Shown here piece after piece: positions 54,073 to 61,397 of a DNA stretch of 64,000 nt. Origin of the DNA: Wolbachia endosymbiont (group B) of Hofmannophila pseudospretella (lineage in GTDB: Bacteria; Pseudomonadota; Alphaproteobacteria; Rickettsiales; Anaplasmataceae); contig NZ_OZ034788.1 in the NCBI RefSeq assembly GCF_964028515.1, forward strand, positions 558,001 through 622,000, written 5' to 3'. Within the stretch, counting starts at the first letter, position 1. Each line of letters begins with the position of its first letter. The notes under the pieces were generated by a model. That model made no database searches. It was not told the DNA's origin and worked only from the letters and a program-made list of their open reading frames with translations. A program made the position numbers and the translations under genes.

Positions 54073-55383
54073 CTACCATTTATCTACTTCACTAGGACTT
54101 GACGTTGTTTTTGCAGCAATAGCCTCCTTTAACTCATCACAAGGCTTATACACTTCATACGTAATACCACCAGCAACAAGTCCAGTGAATACAGCAGCAG
54201 CAACAGCTATACCAATTAAAGCCAATATCGGTAATGCAATACCAGCAGCAAAACATCCACCACCAACTGTTAATGCAGCTATAACACCACAAACACTACC
54301 AATCATTATTGATTTATTAGTAGTTTTTACTATATTTTCTTCAGTTTTAGGTACTCTACTTTCAGGCACTAAAGGCTTTTCATTACTTTTACAACTAGAT
54401 ATGCTATCTGCAAGTATTGCTAGCCAATTATCAATTTTAGTTTCTTGCCCTTCATCTTGCTCTTGACTTTTTAATGCTTTTAAAATCTCCTGAAGTTTTT
54501 TACGATCATTTCCTTCTACACGAGCAAAAACTTCTTCTAACATATTATTATCTTCACTTGCTTCTAAAATAACTTTGATTTTTTTCTCACAATTAATGAA
54601 ATTCATAGCATAGCCAAGCGGTGTTAGATTATACTCCGTACCATCTTTTAACTTTTTAGTTATATTTGCAGTAGTAAGAACTTCTTTTTTATCTTCACTT
54701 GCTTCTAAAAGAACTTTGATTATTTCCTCAAAATCAATGAAATTCATAGCATAGCCAAGCGGTGTTAGATTATACTCCGTACCATCTTTTAACTTTTCAG
54801 TTATATTTGCAGTATTAAGAACTTCTTTTTTATCTTCACTTGCTTCTAAAATAACTTTGATTGTTTCCTTAAAATTATCGAAACTAATAGCATAGCCAAG
54901 CGGTGTTAGATTATACTCCGTACCATCTTTTAACTTTTTAGTTATATTTGCAGTAGCAAGAACTTCTTCTAACATATTATTATCTTCACTTGCTTCTAAA
55001 ATAACTTTGATTTTTTTCTCACAATTAGTGAAATTCATAGCATAGCCAAGCGGTGTTAGATTATACTCCGTACCATCTTTTAACTTTTCAGTTATATTTG
55101 CAGTATTAAGAACTTCTTTTTTATCTTCACTTGCTTCTAAAATAACTTTGATTGTTTCCTTAAAATTATCGAAATTAATAGCATAGGCAAGCGGTGTTAT
55201 ATTATACTCCGTACCATTTTTTAACTTTTCAGTTATATTTGCAGTAGTAAGAATTTTTTTTAATACGCCTTTTTTTGTACATTCTTTAAGAAAAGAAGTA
55301 ATATTCTTTTTATTTTTTATCTCATCCCTTAACGTATTATATAATTTCTTTTGCTCTTCTGTTAAATCTTCGTACCTTGACAT
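54073..55383 (-). CDS. Ankyrin-like tandem-repeat membrane protein
   Basis: 436 residues. After a ~45-residue N-terminal helical segment (MSRYEDLTEEQKKLYNTLRD) come five near-identical repeats of 47 or 50 residues (about residues 50-290), each reading TANIT-(E/K)KLKDGTEYNLTPLGYAMNF-...-IKVILEASEDKKEVL. The TPLGYA(M/I) core followed by two helices resembles an ankyrin repeat with a long insert, but it is divergent. A hydrophobic region (about 360-415, VCGVIAALTVGGGCFAAGIA, LALIGIAVAAAVFTGLVAGG) suggests a membrane anchor. DNA repeats of 141/150 bp are nearly identical, indicating recent expansion. Possible host-interacting protein; inference only. Confidence 0.75.
   Translation of the reverse strand: MSRYEDLTEEQKKLYNTLRDEIKNKKNITSFLKECTKKGVLKKILTTANITEKLKNGTEYNITPLAYAINFDNFKETIKVILEASEDKKEVLNTANITEKLKDGTEYNLTPLGYAMNFTNCEKKIKVILEASEDNNMLEEVLATANITKKLKDGTEYNLTPLGYAISFDNFKETIKVILEASEDKKEVLNTANITEKLKDGTEYNLTPLGYAMNFIDFEEIIKVLLEASEDKKEVLTTANITKKLKDGTEYNLTPLGYAMNFINCEKKIKVILEASEDNNMLEEVFARVEGNDRKKLQEILKALKSQEQDEGQETKIDNWLAILADSISSCKSNEKPLVPESRVPKTEENIVKTTNKSIMIGSVCGVIAALTVGGGCFAAGIALPILALIGIAVAAAVFTGLVAGGITYEVYKPCDELKEAIAAKTTSSPSEVDKW
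54510..55260 (-). repeat. Five tandem coding repeats of 141 or 150 bp
   Basis: In-frame repeats inside the ankyrin-like gene. The segment AGCGGTGTTAGATTATACTC (plus strand) recurs almost unchanged at about 54617, 54758, 54899 and 55049, with one variant copy near 55190. Units differ by a 9-bp insertion encoding NNMLEEV in place of KKEV. Such repeats invite copy-number change. Confidence 0.8.
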
Positions 55384-55556
55384 ATTAACTTCTTCTATAA
55401 TAAGAAGAATATATTTTAATTATCATATATTTTAGTAATAAAGTCAAGAATTTAATTCACTATCACAAACACTCAAACAAGAAAAAGGGGCTTTTGCTCA
55501 AGCGTTTACAGAGTTATTAATCTTCAGTTTCATTTAAATAAGGAAGCAAGATTCGT

Positions 55557-55593
55557 CAACGTTTCTGTAAGTATCTGCTATACAGAAACGTTG
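55557..55593. repeat. Perfect 13-bp inverted repeat at the rlmE 3' end
   Basis: Arms CAACGTTTCTGTA (55557-55569) and TACAGAAACGTTG (55581-55593) with an 11-base loop. The right arm is the last coding part of rlmE and the stop codon lies in the loop. There is no T run after it on the minus strand, so it is not a standard terminator; it may stabilise the mRNA 3' end. Confidence 0.6.
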
Positions 55594-56228
55594 CCACCAA
55601 TAAAGCCTAAACTTACTAAATACATTTCTGTAGATTCAGATCTACTTGACTTTGGTTTGAAGTATCTTACTGTTTTGAACATTTTTTTTAGCTCATTGCA
55701 GAAATCTTTATCAGACTCTCCTTGAAAAATTTTTACTACAAATTTGCCACCATGATTCAAGAAATGCTTTACAAAATTGAGCGCTGCTTCGCATAAGAGC
55801 ATAATTCTGATATGATCTAACGATTTTAAACCGCAAGATTCTGGTGCCATATCAGATAAAATTACATCAAATTTGTGATCCTTGAATTTTTCTCTTAAAA
55901 TTTCAAGTTCGCTGATAATATCACACTGTATACACTCTACTCCATTAATTGCGTTTATTGGTTTTATGTCAACAGCAATCACACTCGCTCCTTTCTTAGA
56001 TGCAACTTGTGACCATCCACCAGGAAAAGCGCCAAGATCAATAATTTTTTGCCCTTGTTGGAGTAGTTTAAATTTATCGTCTATTTCTATTAACTTATAT
56101 GCTGAGCGCGATCTATAACCGTCCTTATTGGTTTTTTCCACATACTGATCATTCAAATGGCGATGTAGCCATCTTGTTGAAGATAATTTTCTACCTCTAG
56201 CTGTTTTTACTCTGGTCTTTATACTAAT
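55578..56228 (-). CDS. rlmE: 23S rRNA (uridine(2552)-2'-O)-methyltransferase, probably with a non-standard start codon
   Basis: RlmE (FtsJ/RrmJ) methylates U2552 in the A loop of 23S rRNA. Motifs: SAM-binding IIDLGAFPGGWSQVA, ILSDMAPESCG and KIFQGESDKDF; catalytic K-D-K-E residues are in place. The first standard start in frame is the TTG at 56156, giving 192 residues, but conserved family sequence continues in frame upstream (TRVKTARGRKLSSTRWLHRH before LNDQYVEK). The only candidates before the in-frame TAG at 56232-56234 are ATT (56226-56228) or ATA (56220-56222). I extend to the ATT, preceded by AAGTAGG, which is also the end of the popZ-like gene. Domain identity is certain; the start is inference. 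Confidence 0.85.
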   Translation of the reverse strand: MSIKTRVKTARGRKLSSTRWLHRHLNDQYVEKTNKDGYRSRSAYKLIEIDDKFKLLQQGQKIIDLGAFPGGWSQVASKKGASVIAVDIKPINAINGVECIQCDIISELEILREKFKDHKFDVILSDMAPESCGLKSLDHIRIMLLCEAALNFVKHFLNHGGKFVVKIFQGESDKDFCNELKKMFKTVRYFKPKSSRSESTEMYLVSLGFIGGNVSV

Positions 56229-56231
56229 AAC

Positions 56232-56753
56232 CTACTTATTATTGATTATATCTTTGAGCTCTTTTTCAACTACTTCTTTTACCAATGCATGTAGATACTT
56301 ATTCAGCCACTCTGAAAGCTGAGGTTTTAAAAGAGATACAACTAATTCTTCAACAGTAAGATCTGCTCTTTTTTGTTGTTTATGCCGTAGTTCGCTTTGC
56401 ATCTTTTCAAGCAATGTTTTAATTTCCTCCATATTTTCTTTTAAAACTAAATGCTCGTTACTTTGTTCTTGATAGCTCACTTTGTTATTACTCATTTGGA
56501 TATTATCATACAAATTTTTCTCTTCTGAGTTGTAACTATGGCTATTAAATAGGTTATTCATTTTCTCACTTTGGCAATTATTCTCTTCTTCACTATTTTC
56601 TTTTTCTTCGATGTCTTCTGGGTACTCCTCTTCAAGGCATAATACGTCATCATCTTCATCTATTATTTCTGCTCTATCGCCACTTGGATTTTTACCCGAT
56701 ATAGCTTTTTTTATATCTTCTAGTATATCTTTTACAGATTGATTATCGCTCAT
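56232..56753 (-). CDS. PopZ-like polar organising protein (DUF2497 family)
   Basis: 173 residues. The ends are conserved: N-terminal SVKDILEDIKKAISGK resembles the client-binding helix of PopZ, and the C-terminal LTVEELVVSLLKPQLSEWLN with KYLHALVKEVVEKELKDI matches the oligomerisation region. Between them is an acidic, disordered linker (EEEYPEDIEEKENSEEENN), also typical. In Caulobacter, PopZ forms a polar matrix that anchors the centromere and cell-cycle kinases. Role here is inferred. It lies between a TolC-family gene and rlmE on the minus strand, 10 bases from the first. Confidence 0.8.
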   Translation of the reverse strand: MSDNQSVKDILEDIKKAISGKNPSGDRAEIIDEDDDVLCLEEEYPEDIEEKENSEEENNCQSEKMNNLFNSHSYNSEEKNLYDNIQMSNNKVSYQEQSNEHLVLKENMEEIKTLLEKMQSELRHKQQKRADLTVEELVVSLLKPQLSEWLNKYLHALVKEVVEKELKDIINNK

Positions 56754-56763
56754 ACCATTAAAT

Positions 56764-58014
56764 TTAAAGGTTTATACTATTTATCATAAAAAGCAAGTTG
56801 TAAACACTAATTACATAATTGCTTTTTGCCTGAATTAGATCGGAACGTGCTTTAAATAATTCATCTTCAGTATCCAAAAGATCAGTTGTGCTCTTTAAAT
56901 TTAAGTTTACTTCTTGCTCAACTCCTTCCAATGCTAAAGCTGCTGCTTTTTCTGCTTCTTGACTTGCTTTAATAATAGCTTTTGCTGTCAGCACGTTATT
57001 CCAAGCATTTATAACTGCTTGCTCTATAGTTTTTACCGCTTCGTAATAATCATAAGTGGACTGTTTCGCATCCATTTTAGCTCTACTGAGACCAAAAATA
57101 TTAACTCCTCTTTTAAAGATCGGAATATCAAGAGTAAAGACAACACTCACATTCTCTAGTAACGTGTCTAATTTTATATTGTCCTTTCCAAAATTTTTAC
57201 TTGCGCTTAGATTCAAAGAAGGAAGCCATTTGGAACTTTCAGCAATCACTTCCATTCCAGCAGCCCTTTTTTTATAAATTGCTGCTTTTAGGGATAAGTT
57301 ATTGGTTTTTGCTAACTGTAAACATTCATTTAATTCTGGCATAGAAGGTAGTTTACCATTAGTCTCATAAAGATTATCGGCATCTTCACCAATTAAATGA
57401 TAGTAAGCAATATTAGCCAGCTTCAACTCACCTTCAGCATCAACTCTTTTGGATATAGAAGATGAAAATTTTGCTTTTGCGAATAAAACTTCAGCATTAG
57501 TAACTTCTCCAAGAGAAAAGCGTTTTTTCATAGCTGACAAGTGTTCTAAAGAAACACGTTCTTTATGTTCCCCCAGTTTTAATATTTCTGCCCTTTGTAA
57601 AACATTAACATATGCTTTCACAGCGCTGAGTGCAACTTCTTGCTTAGATTGCTGAAATCTAATTTTTGCTGCTTTAAGAAGATAATTTGATCGGCTGAAT
57701 GTAGCAAAAGTGCCACTACCATCTATTATTCTTTGACTTAATGTTAGATGTTTTCCAGAGTTTTGTAGATTGTTAATAATATTAAAATTACTATCGAAAT
57801 TATATTGTAAATTAATGTCAGGTAAAAACCCAGCCAATCCGGAAGATTTTAGTTGTTTTTCAGCACTCTTATATTGGTAAAATTGAGACTTTATTTTTGA
57901 GCTGTTTTTGATAGCTTTGCTTATAGCTTCCTCCAAATCAATTGCATAGCAACCTATGGTACAAAAAGCAATTACAAATATAATAATCAATCGAAACATT
58001 TTGCTTTCTAGCAT
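56764..58014 (-). CDS. tolC: TolC-family outer-membrane efflux protein
   Basis: TolC-type channels form the outer-membrane duct for type I secretion and efflux. The protein has a signal peptide (MFRLIIIFVIAFCTIGCYAI), then two repeats of long helices and beta segments: IDLEEAISKAIKNSSKIKSQ, SQRIIDGSGTFATFSRSNYL, LKAAIYKKRAAGMEVIAESS, LNLKSTTDLLDTEDELFKAR. About 416 residues from the ATG at 58014 (MLESKMFRL); the ATG at 57999 (MFRL) or 58053 are alternatives. No partner ABC transporter or membrane-fusion gene is adjacent. It is 10 bases upstream of the popZ-like gene, in the same orientation. Confidence 0.9.
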   Translation of the reverse strand: MLESKMFRLIIIFVIAFCTIGCYAIDLEEAISKAIKNSSKIKSQFYQYKSAEKQLKSSGLAGFLPDINLQYNFDSNFNIINNLQNSGKHLTLSQRIIDGSGTFATFSRSNYLLKAAKIRFQQSKQEVALSAVKAYVNVLQRAEILKLGEHKERVSLEHLSAMKKRFSLGEVTNAEVLFAKAKFSSSISKRVDAEGELKLANIAYYHLIGEDADNLYETNGKLPSMPELNECLQLAKTNNLSLKAAIYKKRAAGMEVIAESSKWLPSLNLSASKNFGKDNIKLDTLLENVSVVFTLDIPIFKRGVNIFGLSRAKMDAKQSTYDYYEAVKTIEQAVINAWNNVLTAKAIIKASQEAEKAAALALEGVEQEVNLNLKSTTDLLDTEDELFKARSDLIQAKSNYVISVYNLLFMINSINL

Positions 58015-58065
58015 GTTGTTTAAGTTATTAGCATAAATTACTTTAATAATCAATAACTAATGTTG

Positions 58066-58093
58066 TTGACACTATCAAGCAACTTAGTATATC
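58066..58093 (+). promoter_or_regulatory. Putative promoter of rplM-rpsI
   Basis: TTGACA at 58066-58071 and TATATC at 58088-58093 (16-base spacer), 25 bases upstream of the rplM ATG. Position and -35 box are good; the -10 is weaker. Confidence 0.45.
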
Positions 58094-58118
58094 ATAACCT
58101 ACTGTTATGTATTGATAT

Positions 58119-58577
58119 ATGAAAACTTTTTTCTTAAAAGAGAAACAAATTGATAAAAAATGGCTTGTTATAGATGCAGAAGGATTAGTAGTAGGAAGGC
58201 TTGCAGCATTTGTAGCAATGCTATTGCGTGGAAAACATAAACCTGAATATACACCTCATATGGACTGTGGTGATAATGTAATCATTGTTAATGCAGAAAA
58301 GGTACATTTTACCGGAAAGAAACTTAAAGATAAAATCTACTACAGGCATACAGGTTATTCTGGTGGTTTAAAGAAAACTACTCCAGATAATATTTTAAAT
58401 GGCAAATTCCCTGAGCGTGTGATGAAAATGGCAGTAAAAAGAATGCTTGATGATGGTCCTATGGCACGTAGACGGTTTGAAAATTTGTATGTTTATTCTG
58501 GTTCAGAACATAAGCATCAAGGACAGCAACCTGAAAAAATAGATTTTGCCTCTTTAAATCGTAAAAATAAGAAATAA
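58119..58577 (+). CDS. rplM: 50S ribosomal protein L13
   Basis: 152 residues. Typical sequence: KKWLVIDAEGLVVGRLAAFV, LLRGKHKPEYTPHMDCGD, YYRHTGYSGGLKKTTPDNIL and YVYSGSEHKHQGQQPE. An early assembly protein of the large subunit. First gene of the rplM-rpsI pair, with 11 bases to rpsI. Confidence 0.97.
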   Translation: MKTFFLKEKQIDKKWLVIDAEGLVVGRLAAFVAMLLRGKHKPEYTPHMDCGDNVIIVNAEKVHFTGKKLKDKIYYRHTGYSGGLKKTTPDNILNGKFPERVMKMAVKRMLDDGPMARRRFENLYVYSGSEHKHQGQQPEKIDFASLNRKNKK

Positions 58578-58588
58578 TGGAGTAAAAA

Positions 58589-59026
58589 GTGAAAATAAAT
58601 AATAATGATCAGCCAAAAAAGGCAATGATTGACTCACTTGGTCGTTCATATGCCACAGGTCGAAGGAAAGAATCTGTAGCAAGAGTATGGATGAAGCCAG
58701 GAAGTGGAAAATTTAGTGTTAATAAAAAAGATGATTTAATTTCTTATTTTAAAAGAGAATCAGTGTGTCAAATGATTAAAGCGCCATTCATAGTAACTTC
58801 TATGTTAGATAGGTATGATGTGTTTGCAACTGTAAAAGGTGGAGGACTATCTGGCCAAGCAGGTGCCTTAGCTCATGGAATAAGCAGAGCTTTAAGTAGT
58901 ATAAGTCAAGATCTACACTCTATATTACGTAAAGGTGGATTCCTAACTAGAGATTCACGTGTTGTTGAGCGTAAGAAATATGGTCAACATAAAGCTCGGA
59001 AAAAATGTCAGTTTTCTAAGAGATAA
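58589..59026 (+). CDS. rpsI: 30S ribosomal protein S9
   Basis: 145 residues, starting at GTG (58589). The N-terminus carries about 16 residues before the conserved SYATGRRKESVARVWMKPGS; GGGLSGQAGALAHGISRAL and the basic C-terminus KYGQHKARKKCQFSKR, which reaches the P site, are in place. Purine-rich AATGGAG ribosome-binding site upstream of the GTG. Partner of rplM in one operon. Confidence 0.96.
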   Translation: MKINNNDQPKKAMIDSLGRSYATGRRKESVARVWMKPGSGKFSVNKKDDLISYFKRESVCQMIKAPFIVTSMLDRYDVFATVKGGGLSGQAGALAHGISRALSSISQDLHSILRKGGFLTRDSRVVERKKYGQHKARKKCQFSKR

Positions 59027-59171
59027 TTGTTTCATAATGGTATTTTTTTGTAAATATTATACAAGTTCTTACAAGGGTTTATGACATTTTCTCTTTTTAT
59101 GACGAATTTAGTTGACTATTGGCACTAGCATAATATGCTGTTTATGTAATTTTTCAATATTAAGGTAATTT

Positions 59172-59474
59172 ATGAGTAAAGAAGATATAGTAAACCAACT
59201 GAGTAAAGAGTGCTCTAGTCAAGGTATAGATATAACAAAAGCTAGTTTAGGTAAGCTTCATGATATTTTTATGGAAATAATCAAGAACGATCTAACCCGT
59301 AAAGGTGAAATACGTTTGCATGGAATAGGGACATTCTCTAGTCCTATAAGTAAGGAAAGACAATGCCGTAATCCTCACAGTGGTGTGATGATGACCGTTC
59401 CTAAAAAGAAAAGGGTAAAGTTTAAAGCAAGTCAAGCTCTTTCAAGTATTTTAAATACCAAAGAGAAAGTATAA
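59172..59474 (+). CDS. HU/IHF-family DNA-binding protein
   Basis: 100 residues. A histone-like fold: N-terminal helices (MSKEDIVNQLSKECSSQGID ...), EIRLHGIGTFSSPIS, and the DNA-contacting arm with RNPHSGVMMTVPKKKRVKFK, where RNP is the intercalating motif. Whether it acts as HU or IHF cannot be decided. Convergent with pdxJ, one base between stops. A weak promoter-like TTGACT lies about 60 bases upstream. Confidence 0.9.
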   Translation: MSKEDIVNQLSKECSSQGIDITKASLGKLHDIFMEIIKNDLTRKGEIRLHGIGTFSSPISKERQCRNPHSGVMMTVPKKKRVKFKASQALSSILNTKEKV

Positions 59475-59475
59475 G

Positions 59476-60183
59476 CTACTTAGATATTGTCATTTTCATC
59501 TTTTTAGTTACACTACGTAAGCCATGAAATATAGCCTCGCTGATTAAAGAATGGCCTATATTAAGAGCTGAGATGTGAGGTGTCTCTTTTATTCTTTTAG
59601 CATGTTTATAATTTATGCCATGTCCTGCGTGGCATTCTATTCCTAGCTTATTAATGTATTCTGCAGAGTTAGTAATAAGTTTTAATTTTTCTTCTGATGG
59701 ATTATCACAGTAATCCCCTGTGTGAATTTCTATTATGTCAGGCTTTCTTTCTAGCTTCTCAAGATATTTTAGTTGATTAATATTTGGATCAATAAACAGT
59801 GAGATTTTTATGTCAAAGCTATGCATTTCCTCTATTATACCAGAAAGTTTACTGTGCATATTCACGATATCAAGGCCACCTTCGGTTGTTAATTCTTCTC
59901 TTTTTTCTGGTACTATACAAATCGAATAGGGTTTTACTTCTTTTGCTATTTTGAGCATTTCTTCCGTAGCTGCAATTTCAAGATTCAACTCAGTGCTAAT
60001 GTTTTGTTTTAGATTGAATACATCCTCATCTCTGATATGCCTTCTGTCTTCTCGTAAGTGTACAGTGATAAAATCTGCTCCAGCATCAATAGCTATTCTT
60101 GCTGCTTCTAATGGATCTGGATAAGAAGCTCCACGTGCGTTGCGAAGGGTTGCAACGTGATCAATATTAACGCCCAATTTCAC
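59476..60183 (-). CDS. pdxJ: Pyridoxine 5'-phosphate synthase
   Basis: PdxJ makes pyridoxine 5'-phosphate from 1-deoxyxylulose 5-phosphate and 3-amino-2-oxopropyl phosphate, the last step of the DXP-dependent vitamin B6 route. Conserved motifs: LGVNIDHVATLRNARG, DFITVHLREDRRHI, EIAATEEML, SLFIDP, and AGHGINYKH with LNIGHSLISEAIF. 235 residues, complete. PdxH or other B6 genes are not in the window. Confidence 0.96.
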   Translation of the reverse strand: MKLGVNIDHVATLRNARGASYPDPLEAARIAIDAGADFITVHLREDRRHIRDEDVFNLKQNISTELNLEIAATEEMLKIAKEVKPYSICIVPEKREELTTEGGLDIVNMHSKLSGIIEEMHSFDIKISLFIDPNINQLKYLEKLERKPDIIEIHTGDYCDNPSEEKLKLITNSAEYINKLGIECHAGHGINYKHAKRIKETPHISALNIGHSLISEAIFHGLRSVTKKMKMTISK

Positions 60184-60541
60184 AATTTACCTCAAAAATT
60201 ATTTATAAATTATACATATTATTAGATCTTATGCATGTCATTGTTTAATGCCATAGCTGAAAGACAGAGCTAGCAGTTATACCAATTCTCATTGTTGGCA
60301 AGTCAAATAAGAAACATTCAAAATTGTTTGATTGTGGAAGTGGAAAGAGAAGTAATAAATTTGCATACACTTGCCCTTTTTTACAGTTAATCTAGTTTAT
60401 AGAACTACTCGTGGTAATCCAAACAAGATTTTTTCTCATAATCAAGTTATAGTAAACGGGGACAATTTTTCGCATCTAAAAAATTTTAGATTTAGGATTG
60501 AAATTAATAAGTGAAATGATTATGTAGTGCATGTATTAGTA
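60184..60541. other. Intergenic region between pdxJ and the hsp20 pseudogene
   Basis: About 360 bases, no gene recognised. Its first part (about 60190-60270) is a diverged copy of the segment at about 61430-61510 (see repeat entries). Confidence 0.55.
60190..60270. repeat. Diverged direct repeat, copy 1
   Basis: Shares CAAAAATTAT, ATTAGATCTTA, GTCATT and TTTAATGCCATAGCTGA in order with copy 2 at about 61430-61505. Overall identity is high but imperfect. The two copies flank the hsp20 pseudogene and the MITE-like element. Confidence 0.65.
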
Positions 60542-60555
60542 AAAGGAGGTACAAC

Positions 60556-61010
60556 ATGAGTAATATAGTTCATTAAATAAAAACAATAATCGTGATAATT
60601 TTAGTGTAAGAGGGTTACAAAGAGCCGTTGATGACATATTTGATAGCTTCTTTACAGGATAGAACCCAGAGCTTTACAAAAGAGGCAGTAGTCTACTACC
60701 AGTTTGTGATTTTTATGAAACAAAGGAAAGCTATTGCCTATCATTAGAGTTACCAGGTATTCCTAAAGAAAGCATAGATATTAGTATATCTGGCGATAGC
60801 TTAATAGTGAAGGGTGAAAAAACATGTGATAATGAATCAAAAGATAAGCAGTTTTACCATAAAGAAAGGTACTATGGTTCTTTCTATAGATCTATTCAAC
60901 TTCCAACAAATGTAGAGCAAGATAAGGTATCTGCCAACTTTTTAGATGGGGTATTGCATGTAACCATACCTAAGTCAGAGAAACACATCAAAAAAATTGA
61001 TGTAAAGTAA
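60556..61010 (+). pseudogene. hsp20: Small heat-shock protein Hsp20 (inactivated)
   Basis: An alpha-crystallin-type chaperone gene with two lesions. It has a perfect AAAGGAGGT ribosome-binding site at 60542-60550 and starts MSNIVH, but the next codon is TAA; one missing base there would restore NKNNNRDNFSVRGLQRAVDD. A second block is an in-frame TAG at 60660-60662 (probably TGG, Trp, before NPELYKRG). The alpha-crystallin domain beyond is intact in sequence: CDFYETKESYCLSLELPGIP, SGDSLIVKGEK, FYRSIQLP and VLHVTIPKSEKH. The only later ATG (60807) would give a useless half domain. Confidence 0.88.
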
Positions 61011-61019
61011 CCAGTAAGT

Positions 61020-61054
61020 AATAGCAGGCTTCTGACCTTGAGGCTTGCTATTTT
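61020..61054 (+). terminator. Rho-independent terminator downstream of hsp20
   Basis: Ten-pair stem AATAGCAGGC (61020-61029) with GCTTGCTATT (61043-61052), one G-T pair, 13-base loop, then TTTT. Lies just after the hsp20 stop. Confidence 0.7.
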
Positions 61055-61056
61055 AA

Positions 61057-61397
61057 TATCTGTTCAGTAGAGTGGCAAAATAAGGTAAACGAGAAAAGAC
61101 AACTAAATGAGTGTCATGAAAGTAGCTGATACTGGCTCCCTTATGAAGGTGTCATCTTAGCACCCAGACACTGGTTTTTTAATTGAAAATGTTGTCTTGT
61201 TTGTGATAAATTTTGCTGGATGCCAGTGTCGAGCACTGGCATGACATTATAGAAGCTGGAATTACAGTGTCAGCTACTTGAATGACAATATTTGCTGTGT
61301 AATTTACCTTAAAAAATGAATATTCCTACAGCTACGTGTAAGCTACTTTCATGACACTCATTTAGTTGTCTTTTTTGCCACTTTGCTGAATAGATAT
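61057..61397. mobile_element. MITE-like element with long terminal inverted repeats
   Basis: About 340 bases. The left end (61057-61127) and the reverse complement of the right end (61343-61397) share ATCTGTTCAGTAGAGTGGCA (right: ATCTATTCAGCAAAGTGGCA) and AAGACAACTAAATGAGTGTC, continuing through ATGAAAGTAGCT, with about 15 extra bases in the left arm. The interior has no ORF but carries a palindrome (61221-61241) and the CAGTGTCAGCTACTTGAATG motif. No transposase, so a non-autonomous element. Confidence 0.7.
61221..61241. repeat. Short palindromic repeat (TGCCAGTG / CACTGGCA)
   Basis: Perfect 8-bp arms with a TCGAG loop, inside the MITE-like element; same family as 19471 and 53808. Confidence 0.75.

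Noticed and set aside
53896..54102. 68-codon plus-strand ORF
   Set aside because: Starts inside a palindromic repeat and has no conserved features.
54510..55260. CRISPR-like array
   Set aside because: The repeats are 141/150 bp, in frame and contiguous, without unique spacers; they encode protein repeats.
56159..56234. A PopZ-RlmE fusion protein by routine UAG readthrough
   Set aside because: The two genes are in the same frame with one TAG between, but separate start signals are simpler; kept only as an alternative in the rlmE finding.
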